NCBI GenBank assembly: GCA_964636985.1
Contig: CAZWSX010000001.1
Span: forward strand, 372,001-436,000
Length of the DNA: 64,000 nt
Direction of reading: 5' to 3'
Source: CAZWSX01 sp964636985
GTDB taxonomy: Bacteria > Planctomycetota > Planctomycetia > Pirellulales > Pirellulaceae
The position numbers and the translations under genes are program-made. How positions within the stretch are numbered: the first letter of the stretch is position 1; every line of letters starts with the position of its first letter. Shown in pieces: positions 29,101-35,569 of the stretch. The notes under the pieces were generated by a model. That model was given only the letters and a program-made list of their open reading frames with translations, had not been told where the DNA came from and did no database searches.

Positions 29101-29662
29101 CCCGCATGCTGTAGTCGCGGGCGCCGAACACCATCACGTCGCCCACCCCTTTGACGCGGGCCAGCGTATCTTTCACCTGCAATGTGGCGAAGTTGCTGAT
29201 GTAGAGTGAATCGCGCGACAAGTCGGGCGACACCATGCTCACCACCAGCAAGATGTTGGGCGAGCGTTTCTTCGTGCTGATCCCCTGCCGGCGGACTTCT
29301 TCGGGCAGCTTTGGCTGGGCAATCGCGACCCGGTTTTGCACCAGCACCTGGGCGGTGTCGAGATCGGTGCCGACTTCGAACGTGATATCGAGCGCCATCA
29401 CTCCGTCGTTAGTGCACTTGCTCGACATGTAGAGCATCCGCTCCACGCCGTTGACTTCCTGCTCGATCGGCGTAGCCACGGTTTCCGAAACGGTTTGTGC
29501 GTTGGCACCGGGATAGACCGCCGTGACTTGAATGGTCGGCGGCACAACGTCTGGGTATTGCGCGATCGGCAACACGAAGAGCGCGACGCCCCCCACAATC
29601 ACAATCACGACCGAGATCACGGTAGCGAAGACGGGGCGGTCGATGAAAAACTTGGAAATCAT
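26117..29662 (-). CDS. RND efflux pump, inner-membrane permease (HAE1/AcrB type) with extra loop
   Basis: This 1181-residue proton-driven multidrug exporter is predicted to form the inner-membrane trimer of a tripartite pump. MISKFFIDRPVFATVISVVI is the classic HAE1 N-terminus. The proton-relay Asp pair lies in GIVVDDAIVVLENVERW (about residues 408-410). The porter domains and the C-terminal RLRPIIMTSLAFILGVVPL are typical. It is about 130 residues longer than AcrB. The extra sequence lies between the sixth and seventh membrane helices (about residues 505-630), is His-rich (HHTDHHDSK, HGSHIEHVAHHQ) and adds two hydrophobic segments. The adaptor gene is directly upstream; no outer-membrane factor gene is in the window. 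Confidence 0.95.
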   Translation of the reverse strand: MISKFFIDRPVFATVISVVIVIVGGVALFVLPIAQYPDVVPPTIQVTAVYPGANAQTVSETVATPIEQEVNGVERMLYMSSKCTNDGVMALDITFEVGTDLDTAQVLVQNRVAIAQPKLPEEVRRQGISTKKRSPNILLVVSMVSPDLSRDSLYISNFATLQVKDTLARVKGVGDVMVFGARDYSMRVWLDPEQLASRNMNAGDVIKALSEQNVQVAAGRIGQPPTTSTAQFQLSVSTQGRLLDEHEFGRVIVKTGADGQVVRLDEVARIELGARSYDSSNDLDGKPSVGLVAFQQPGSNALQTAQAIRATMEKLKKDFPVGLDYEIVYDTTVFVDESIAAVYHTLIEAFLLVFVVVLLFLQDWKATILPMIDVPVSLIGTFAIMGVMGFSLNNLTLFGLVLAIGIVVDDAIVVLENVERWLAKGYNAREATIKAMEEVTGPIIAITLVLSSVFIPTAFIPGITGQFYRQFALTIAASTVISAINAMTMTPSRAVQIFERAAHHTDHHDSKEALPWWGVGAAFGIVLVWFFYDWVQPWLGLPVVGHGSHIEHVAHHQAWGLEAWLIRFGVSEAWLPRAGQLTLFTMAWIAGTIVNWPVRLFLKGFLWLFNKGFETVEHLYGATVKWVVRLSVVMLILYGGLMVLTNVGFNRVPTGFIPEQDKGYLIIFAQLPDGASLDRTEKVMTEIGNIAIETPGVGHTINVPGFSLLNGSNISNAGTMFLSLKPFAERSRDRAQYATAIQQAITGRLAGIQDATIMVLNAPPVDGLGNSSGFKLQVQDKTGQGLEALNGALDNYMAAAMAQKRFITFSTFRINEPQLYLEIDRTKAKSAGVQLSDVFQSLSGYLGTSYVNDFTRFSRNWQVNVQADTSFRATSDDIRRLKVRNSTGDMVPLGSILTVKDVVGPAVVSRYNMFPAADINGALFPGTTTGEALAMMDHLANTELPQGIGYEWTDLSLQQQMTGNNAVFVFVLGTVFVYLVLAAQYESWTMPLAVVLIVPMCLFSAVGGLWLIGGDNNVFTQIGLVVLIGLASKNAILIVEFARQLQSEGRTAFQAVVEACRLRLRPIIMTSLAFILGVVPLVFAQGAGAEMRRAIGTAVFWGMLGVTLFGLFFTPVFYFCIQWVLGKTAPTSPASLEGAGHADVNGEAVIAAEVPTPSTIRWQDRFSQISAAIAKMFAPKR

Positions 29663-29751
29663 GCGCTATGCCGTCTCTGCTTCTTTGCCGCCAGGGCGCG
29701 GCGCTTGGGTCAAACAAACTCGACGTCCAGAAATGTGACGAGGAGAAGCGG

Positions 29752-30942
29752 TTACTTAAGGGCGAGCGGTTCCATGTCGCCCGTCTCAGGCGTGACGGGT
29801 TGGCCAGGCCGGGCACGTTGCACACCGCGCACGATCACGCGGTCATCAAGTTTCAACCCTTTCTTCACGACAATCATGCCGTTGTCCAACTGTTGTCCCA
29901 ACACCAGGGGTCGCAGCGAAACCTTGTTGTTATCGTCGGTCACCACGAGGGCAACTTTTTGTCCCTGGTCGGCAACCACTGCCCGCTGGGCGATCAACAA
30001 CCCGCGGTACTTGGGTCCCAAATTCACGCGAACCCGCGCGAACATCCCGGGCGTGATCGCCACCGCGTTACCTTCCAACGTTGGATTGGAAAACACGGCT
30101 CGGATGCGAATGCTGCCCGTCGTTGGATCGAGCCGGTTATCGACGAAGTCGACATAGCCCTCGTAAGGAAATCCTTCGCTGTCGCCCAACGCCATCACGA
30201 CGGGCAATCGCGTATCCCGGGCGGTCTTGAGCTTTCCTTCGAGAATCATCTTGCGAAGCCGCAAGACGGTGGCTTCGTCGATGTCGTAGTAAACGTGGAC
30301 GGGGTCGTGATCGACGATCGACGTAAGAATGGTCTGATCGGCCTGCACCAAATTGCCGACGGTGATCATCTCGCGACTGACCAGTCCATCGATGGGAGCC
30401 TTGATGGTCGTGAATTCCAGATTCAGCTTCGCCGAGTGGACGGCGGCTTGCGCGGTGTTGATTGCCGCTTCCGCTTCTCGATTGTCGCCAACGATTCGGT
30501 CATACTCCTGCGCCGGCATTACCTTTCGTGCGACGAGAGGCTCGGCTCGCTCGAGGTCCTGCTTGAGCCGTGCCAAGCGAGCATTGGCTTGGCCGAGCGA
30601 TCCTTCAGCCTGTTCGAGCGTGGCCGCGTAGGGACGCGGATCGATTTGAAAGAGTTTGTCTCCTTCCTTAACCAACGTTCCTGGCTTGAAGTAGATCGTA
30701 TCGAGGTATCCACTCACGCGAGCGCGGATTTGGACGAATTGGCTTCCTTCGACTCGCCCTGTGAATTCTTCGAAGTCCTGGACGTCGTCCTCAACCGGAT
30801 GCGCCACGGTAACAGCAGGCGGTGGAGCCTCGGCCGCTGGCGGCGGTGGCTTGGCGCAACCGGCCACCGCGACCACAAGAATCGTTAACAACCCCGTGAG
30901 CGGTAGAGTCGCCAGTCGGGAGTGAATCGTTGTACCTGTCAC
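29752..30942 (-). CDS. RND efflux periplasmic adaptor (membrane fusion protein)
   Basis: This 396-residue lipoprotein (lipobox VAGC at about residue 29, then a Pro/Ala-rich linker) has the HlyD/AcrA organisation. The lipoyl half-motifs are GRVEGSQFVQIRARVSGYLD and TTIKAPIDGLVSREMITVG, separated by a helical hairpin (about 110-175). A beta-barrel and a membrane-proximal domain follow. It links the pump to an outer-membrane channel. The start is GTG 30942. It is the first gene of a two-gene operon with the pump, with an 89-base gap. No adjacent regulator gene is seen. Confidence 0.94.
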   Translation of the reverse strand: MTGTTIHSRLATLPLTGLLTILVVAVAGCAKPPPPAAEAPPPAVTVAHPVEDDVQDFEEFTGRVEGSQFVQIRARVSGYLDTIYFKPGTLVKEGDKLFQIDPRPYAATLEQAEGSLGQANARLARLKQDLERAEPLVARKVMPAQEYDRIVGDNREAEAAINTAQAAVHSAKLNLEFTTIKAPIDGLVSREMITVGNLVQADQTILTSIVDHDPVHVYYDIDEATVLRLRKMILEGKLKTARDTRLPVVMALGDSEGFPYEGYVDFVDNRLDPTTGSIRIRAVFSNPTLEGNAVAITPGMFARVRVNLGPKYRGLLIAQRAVVADQGQKVALVVTDDNNKVSLRPLVLGQQLDNGMIVVKKGLKLDDRVIVRGVQRARPGQPVTPETGDMEPLALK

Positions 30943-31341
30943 GCGAAATCTTTCGCAAAGTTGTGGCTAATGATCCGTCGGTGGATGCCGCCCTGCACAG
31001 CCAAAATCACCCGCAGCCGCGAGGGGCTGCTCCTAGTCTATCGGTGACTGGGACACCTGCCGGAAGGACCATAATGGCTTAGGGCATCAGATGAAGAAAT
31101 GTCCATCTAGGTTACCTGCGCGAACCCGACAAGCCCATTGTCACGGGACGCGGAACTTGGTTCGTTGTAGAGCTTTTTTCGATTAGATAAGCAATCGCGA
31201 TAGCGAAGATCGCAGGTTCTTGCGGATACCCGAGCGCAAACAAATCTTGTTGTGACGAGGCAGGCACCGTACATTGTCGTATCGGCGAACGATGATGTAT
31301 TTTCCTTTGCTCGGCATAAATCCTCCCGCCGGAGATTCACC
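30943..31341. other. Intergenic region between the divergent RND and DUF1501 genes
   Basis: This 399-base region must contain the promoters of the efflux operon (minus) and the DUF1501 gene (plus). I see no convincing operator dyad and no RNA gene. Confidence 0.4.
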
Positions 31342-32658
31342 GTGCCGTTTGTTGTTTCACCATCGCGCCGTTGGGTGCTGCGCGCCGGCATCGGGGGAAT
31401 CGCAGGGCTTTTTGCTTCCCAGTTCGCCGGCGCAGGCATGGGCTCAGAAAAACCCGTCCAAGCCAACAAGAATAAGTCGGTCATTTTGTTTTGGCTCTCG
31501 GGCGGGCCAAGCCAGATTGATACCTGGGACCCTAAGCCCGATGCGCCGGTCGAAATCCGCGGGCCGTATGGAACGATCGCCACGAAGGTTCCCGGCCTTC
31601 GATTGAGCGAACATCTGCCGTTGCAGGCTTCGATTGCCGACAAGCTTTCGTTCCTCCGCGCAGTCGATTGCAAAGCGAGCGACCACACGCCGATCACGAT
31701 GCAAGCGGGCAATCCGCTCGCGCGCCGCACCAACGACGGAAACGACGGTGGCGGCTGGCCGTCGATGGGCTCGATCGCGGCGAAGTTCCGCGGCGCGAAC
31801 CATCCCGATATGCCCGCCTTTGTCGGCTTGGCCCCATCATGGGTGGCCGACGTCTACGAGTCGGGCGATCTCGGCAAGAAGTACGCTCCCGCGAAAGGCT
31901 TGGAACTCAGCGGCAAGTTCGATCTGCCTCAAGGAATGCAGCCATCGCGCCTGGGCGACCGCCGATCACTTCTGAGTGGACTCGATCGTCTGAACAACGC
32001 CCACGACCACGCAGGCGAACTAGCGCGCCTGGAGTACCACCACCGCCAAGCGTACGAGATGGTCCTCGGCGGGCACGTGAAAAAAGCCTTCGACATCTCA
32101 GGCGAAAGCGAGTCGACGCGCGATCTGTATGGTCGCGACGAAATTGGTTCCAAAGCGCTTCTCGCGCGGCGGCTCGTGGAAGCGGGAACAACGTTCGTCG
32201 TCGTGAGCGGCGCCTGGGGCTACTTCGACCACCACGGTGACCACGTCAACTGGGGCGGGATCGTCAAAGGCCTCACTCCGCTATTGCCGCGAATCGATCG
32301 CGCCCTCTACGGCCTGGTGACCGATCTGGATCAGCGGGGAATGCTCGACGACACGCTCGTCCTGATGATGGGCGAGTTCGGCCGTTCGCCAATCATCAAC
32401 AAAGAAGCGGGTCGCGAACACTGGCTGCAAGTGATGTCCGCCGTAATGGCCGGCGGCAAATTCCGCCACGGACAAGCGATTGGTTCAACCGACGGCCACG
32501 GTGGCGAAATCCGCAGCGGCGCGGTTCGCCCACAAGATTTGGCGGCGACGATTTATAAGCACTTGGAGATCCCTCTCGACGCCCACTGGCAAGATCCCAA
32601 AGGACGCCCCACGCCGATTGTGGTCGAAGGGGGACGGCCGATTCCCGAGTTGGGGTAA
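31342..32658 (+). CDS. DUF1501 protein, Tat-exported
   Basis: This 438-residue member of the planctomycete-expanded DUF1501 family is related to the sulfatase/alkaline phosphatase superfamily. The N-terminus SRRWVLRAGIGGIAG is a twin-arginine signal, so the protein is exported folded. Family motifs are VILFWLSGGPSQIDTWDPKP, DRRSLLSGLD, LLARRLVEAGTTFVVV, GEFGRSPIINKEAGREHW and IGSTDGHGGEIR. I chose GTG 31342, which has GGAG seven bases upstream; a frame extending 30 codons further lacks a signal-like start. Most DUF1501 genes pair with a DUF1549/1553 gene, but this one stands alone. The enzymatic activity of the family is not established. Confidence 0.88.
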   Translation: MPFVVSPSRRWVLRAGIGGIAGLFASQFAGAGMGSEKPVQANKNKSVILFWLSGGPSQIDTWDPKPDAPVEIRGPYGTIATKVPGLRLSEHLPLQASIADKLSFLRAVDCKASDHTPITMQAGNPLARRTNDGNDGGGWPSMGSIAAKFRGANHPDMPAFVGLAPSWVADVYESGDLGKKYAPAKGLELSGKFDLPQGMQPSRLGDRRSLLSGLDRLNNAHDHAGELARLEYHHRQAYEMVLGGHVKKAFDISGESESTRDLYGRDEIGSKALLARRLVEAGTTFVVVSGAWGYFDHHGDHVNWGGIVKGLTPLLPRIDRALYGLVTDLDQRGMLDDTLVLMMGEFGRSPIINKEAGREHWLQVMSAVMAGGKFRHGQAIGSTDGHGGEIRSGAVRPQDLAATIYKHLEIPLDAHWQDPKGRPTPIVVEGGRPIPELG

Positions 32659-32677
32659 AGGTACCGTTCGCGTCAGT

Positions 32678-33634
32678 TCAATCTATGCTCGTCTGCCAGA
32701 ACTGCCAAAGATCGGCCCATAGGGACTCTCGCGTCGGATAGATTTTGTCGTAGTAGGTAGATGACAGGTCCTCAAGCGTTTCGAGGAGCGTCGGGTCCGC
32801 TTTCAGCAACTCAGCGTCTAGCTTTCTGGGAGGGACACTGTCGGGGAATTGATTGCATACGCGTCGGAAAAAGCCTTCTATTGGAGCAAGTTGATATTGC
32901 TCCAGAAGCCGCAAAAACTCCGTCGGACGTTCGTCCATGACGTTAAAGAAATATCCCTCCAGAGTTTCTGTACGCACGCTGTCATCGAACTCGATTGCAA
33001 GCCAGATCAGGCGCCGACGTTCCGGTAGTGCTGCCAGCCCATTCTTTGTGACGACCCCGCGAATGCTCTCGATAAGTTCCTCCATCGTCTGCACGGTCGA
33101 AGTCGGCAGCGGGTATTCACTGATGGGCGGCACCTCGGCGCCAGCCATGGCCGCATGCTGAACGTCACTGGCGCTAAATAGGAGATTGCATCCGGTGCAC
33201 CGCATCGTATCGGCGAATCCAAGGAAAAACTCGTGGCAACGCGGGCAAGTTCGTTTGAATCCGCACCATCGCTTGTGCGCCGCTTCAGGCGTCGGCCTGG
33301 GCGTTCCGTCGGGATATTCTCTCAGGACTCGCATGAACGTCATCCGCTTTTCGAGCGGGTGCGAAAAGAAGAAGACGATTTCGCGTTCGATGTCGTAACC
33401 CTCTAGACGCTCGGACATCGCTCCTTGGGCCGATTTGCCGTCGACGTACGTTAGCTTTCCTGGTTGAAACGGCTCACTATTCACTCCCAAAGACATATCG
33501 GCAACGAATACTCCCCGTTTCTTTTGTCGGTGCATCTCGGCCGCATGCGACCGGAGCGCGGCCCAGTGCTTTTGAAAGAACTGGCACAGCTCTTCAATGT
33601 CGTCTTGGACTTGCTTTGCTTTTGCTTTGGCCAT
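32678..33634 (-). CDS. Zinc-ribbon protein with DMP19/DUF4375-like C-terminus
   Basis: This 318-residue protein has no signal peptide. Residues about 125-155 contain CPRCHEFFLGFADTMRCTGC, a four-cysteine zinc ribbon. The C-terminal 120 residues (TETLEGYFFNVMDERPTEFLRLLEQY, then DLSSTYYDKIYPTRESLW) resemble the DMP19/DUF4375 fold, which occurs in many standalone bacterial proteins and may mimic DNA. Function unknown. The ATG at 33634 opens a Lys/Ala-rich N-terminus. The upstream gene on the same strand begins translation elsewhere and ends 18 bases away, so co-transcription with the epimerase gene is likely. Confidence 0.65.
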   Translation of the reverse strand: MAKAKAKQVQDDIEELCQFFQKHWAALRSHAAEMHRQKKRGVFVADMSLGVNSEPFQPGKLTYVDGKSAQGAMSERLEGYDIEREIVFFFSHPLEKRMTFMRVLREYPDGTPRPTPEAAHKRWCGFKRTCPRCHEFFLGFADTMRCTGCNLLFSASDVQHAAMAGAEVPPISEYPLPTSTVQTMEELIESIRGVVTKNGLAALPERRRLIWLAIEFDDSVRTETLEGYFFNVMDERPTEFLRLLEQYQLAPIEGFFRRVCNQFPDSVPPRKLDAELLKADPTLLETLEDLSSTYYDKIYPTRESLWADLWQFWQTSID

Positions 33635-33652
33635 AGGTGGAAACTTGTCGTC

Positions 33653-34357
33653 TTAAGTTGTGCATGATTGACGGCTACTCGCCTCACGCTCAATCTGTTC
33701 CAACAACTCCCCCGGCACGCCAATCGGAAAAACGTGCACCACTCCCGTGGACTCGCGGGCGCCAGGAACGTCGAAGCCAACTTTACTGGCGACAAAGGTC
33801 AAGGTGTGATGGGCACGAAATGTCGTCACCGAAGCGGCACCTGTGTCGCAATCTAGCCCCGTCGGCAAATCGATTGCGATCCGCAGCGAACGCAGCGCAT
33901 TGGCGATTTCAATCGCGTCCGACATCGGGCTGCGTGGATCTCCCGTGGCACCGGTTCCGAGCATCGCGTCGATGATTACTGTGGCGCTGCGAAGCGAGTC
34001 TTCGATGGATTTACGAATCGCGCCATTCGATCCGATGATCGTTCTAGGAATTCTCGATCGCTCGACAATATTCCAATTCGCCAGCGCATCGCCTTGTAGC
34101 GAGTTCGGGTCGGCCAACAAAACCATCGATACGTGCGGCGACATTGCATCCAAGTGCCGGGCAATCACGAAGCCGTCGCCGGCGTTGTTTCCTTTGCCGC
34201 ACAGAATGGCGATCTGGTCGTCCGGCTTGGTGTTCGCGGCGATCCAGTCGGCCGCGCCGCGACCGGCGTTTTCCATTAGGACGAGGCCGAGCATATGCCA
34301 ATCTTGAATGGCCCGGCGGTCGACCTCGCGCGACCAGTGGCGATTGAGCGGTTGCAT
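33653..34357 (-). CDS. nnrE: NAD(P)H-hydrate epimerase (YjeF_N domain)
   Basis: This 234-residue metabolite-repair enzyme interconverts the R and S epimers of hydrated NADH and NADPH. MENAGRGAADWI, LCGKGNNAGDGFVIARHL, IIDAMLGTGATGDPR and AIDLPTGLDCDTG are the diagnostic YjeF_N motifs, including the dinucleotide-binding GxGNNGGDG-like loop and the catalytic Asp. In many bacteria this domain is fused to the ADP-dependent dehydratase (YjeF_C); here it is standalone, and the dehydratase is not in the window. I chose ATG 34357; the open frame continues 64 codons upstream but that part shows no conserved sequence and overlaps the FmdB start. Confidence 0.92.
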   Translation of the reverse strand: MQPLNRHWSREVDRRAIQDWHMLGLVLMENAGRGAADWIAANTKPDDQIAILCGKGNNAGDGFVIARHLDAMSPHVSMVLLADPNSLQGDALANWNIVERSRIPRTIIGSNGAIRKSIEDSLRSATVIIDAMLGTGATGDPRSPMSDAIEIANALRSLRIAIDLPTGLDCDTGAASVTTFRAHHTLTFVASKVGFDVPGARESTGVVHVFPIGVPGELLEQIEREASSRQSCTT

Positions 34358-34448
34358 GGTGAGATTCTCGCAGGAGATCGCCAAACCCCGCTTGAGCGCC
34401 GGCGAGGTTCCGATTGCAATAAGGGAAAGAAGAGCCAGGAGTTCTACT

Positions 34449-34691
34449 ATGCCCCTATTTGATTTCGAATGTGCCGCCTGCGACAAGAGTGTCGAGATTT
34501 TGGTCCGCGGCAGTGAGACGCCAGAATGCCCCGAGTGCGGCAGTGTCAAGTTGACTCGGCTGCTTTCAGCACCGGCTGCGCCTCACTCGGGAAGCCGTGG
34601 AGGAGATCTGCCAATCTGCGGCGCAAATGCACCATCCGCCGGAATGTGCGGATTGCCCCAGTGCGGAACCGGCATGTGCGGGATGGAATGA
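34449..34691 (+). CDS. FmdB family zinc-ribbon protein
   Basis: This 80-residue protein begins MPLFDFECAACDKSVEILV and continues ECPECGS, giving two CxxC knuckles of the FmdB-type zinc ribbon. The tail is Gly/Cys-rich (CGANAPSAGMCGLPQCGTGMCGM), with further cysteines that might hold metal. FmdB was named as a putative regulator of formamidase/amidase operons; most members are uncharacterised. AGGAG (34437-34441) ends seven bases before the ATG and fixes the start. Confidence 0.85.
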   Translation: MPLFDFECAACDKSVEILVRGSETPECPECGSVKLTRLLSAPAAPHSGSRGGDLPICGANAPSAGMCGLPQCGTGMCGME

Positions 34692-34730
34692 AATCCCGCG
34701 CGGTTAGAATCCCTGCCAAGAACTTGCGAA

Positions 34731-34919
34731 CTAGACCTTCTTGCCGCGGTGCTTCAGCGTGCGGTGCTTGGTCTTGCGCTTGCGACTCTTAGTCGGGAAC
34801 GCCAGCAGGCCGCTGCACTTCTTGCAGCGGGTCCGTTGATTGTTGATCTTCGCGCCGCACTTGCCGCAGATGCGAGACTTCTTCTTCAACACGTAAATAG
34901 TGCTAGGGCGGGTGGTCAC
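34731..34919 (-). CDS. Small basic zinc-ribbon protein
   Basis: This is a 62-residue, strongly basic protein. ICGKCGAKINNQRTRCKKC holds two CxxC pairs spaced like a ribosomal-type zinc ribbon (loosely like eL40), followed by a Lys/Arg-rich tail (TKSRKRKTKHRTLKHRGKKV). The composition suggests RNA or ribosome binding, which is inference. The start is GTG 34919: an AGGAG complement lies eight bases upstream (34928-34932), which rules out the longer frame. It converges on FmdB. Confidence 0.75.
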   Translation of the reverse strand: MTTRPSTIYVLKKKSRICGKCGAKINNQRTRCKKCSGLLAFPTKSRKRKTKHRTLKHRGKKV

Positions 34920-35022
34920 AACAACAACTCCTGACAACGCATCCAACGGTGGCCTCGGGCCACCAACGAAGCCCCATAATGTAGCCGAATCTCGAATCTT
35001 CGGCAACGCTTGGCGAGAAACC

Positions 35023-35256
35023 CTAGTGCCCTAAGTGCTCGTCGATTTCTTGGGCTTTTTTGGAAAAGGCCCTGTCCCACCACGGACGCTCCTCGGTTTT
35101 AGGACGCAAAGCGGAGTCAAACGTCTTGTCCCGGTTGTAGCCGTCGCCGCCTAAGCTGTTCCAAAACTCGGTGGGAGTGGTTTGGCAGCCTACGAAAAAG
35201 ATGGCGGCAAACACCCACCCGATGCGGATCATGTTCAGGGAAATGGAGGACTTCAT
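35023..35256 (-). CDS. Small lipoprotein, unknown function
   Basis: This 77-residue protein has a signal peptide and lipobox FVGC (Cys at about residue 24). The mature peptide of about 53 residues is charged and rich in Trp and Glu (EERPWWDRAFSKKAQEIDEHLGH), with no recognised domain. ATG 35256 is used; an internal Met at residue 9 is an alternative. It lies upstream of the basic zinc-ribbon gene on the same strand but with a gap of about 100 bases. Confidence 0.6.
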   Translation of the reverse strand: MKSSISLNMIRIGWVFAAIFFVGCQTTPTEFWNSLGGDGYNRDKTFDSALRPKTEERPWWDRAFSKKAQEIDEHLGH

Positions 35257-35569
35257 GGCGAACTCACAGCGAAAATCATCGCGGGAAAACCATCGCAGGG
35301 AAATTTCGGCCCAACTTTTCTCAAATAGCCGATCGGTCGTCTAGAGCAAGGAATACACAGCCCGATCACCTCGCACCTTAACAATTCCCAGTGCGCAACT
35401 AATTGCCGCATAAGACTTTGCGAACGATCGTCGGGCGATTGGAAGGGTCGACGTTCCAGCATTAGCAAGTTAAGATGGGAGGTCCTACCTTCCTTGTTCC
35501 GCGTTTCAAGCGACCAAGGGCGATCCCGCCAAAGATCAAACGCTAGATCCACTTCGAGAACAGACCGCT
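35257..35569. other. Intergenic region upstream of the DUF1549/DUF1553 gene
   Basis: This 313-base region between divergent genes presumably holds their promoters. I see no gene, hairpin or operator worth naming. Confidence 0.4.

Noticed and set aside
34358..34549. Upstream extension of the hydrate epimerase frame by 64 codons
   Set aside because: The extra N-terminus has no conserved sequence and lies over the FmdB gene start, and family proteins begin near the chosen ATG.
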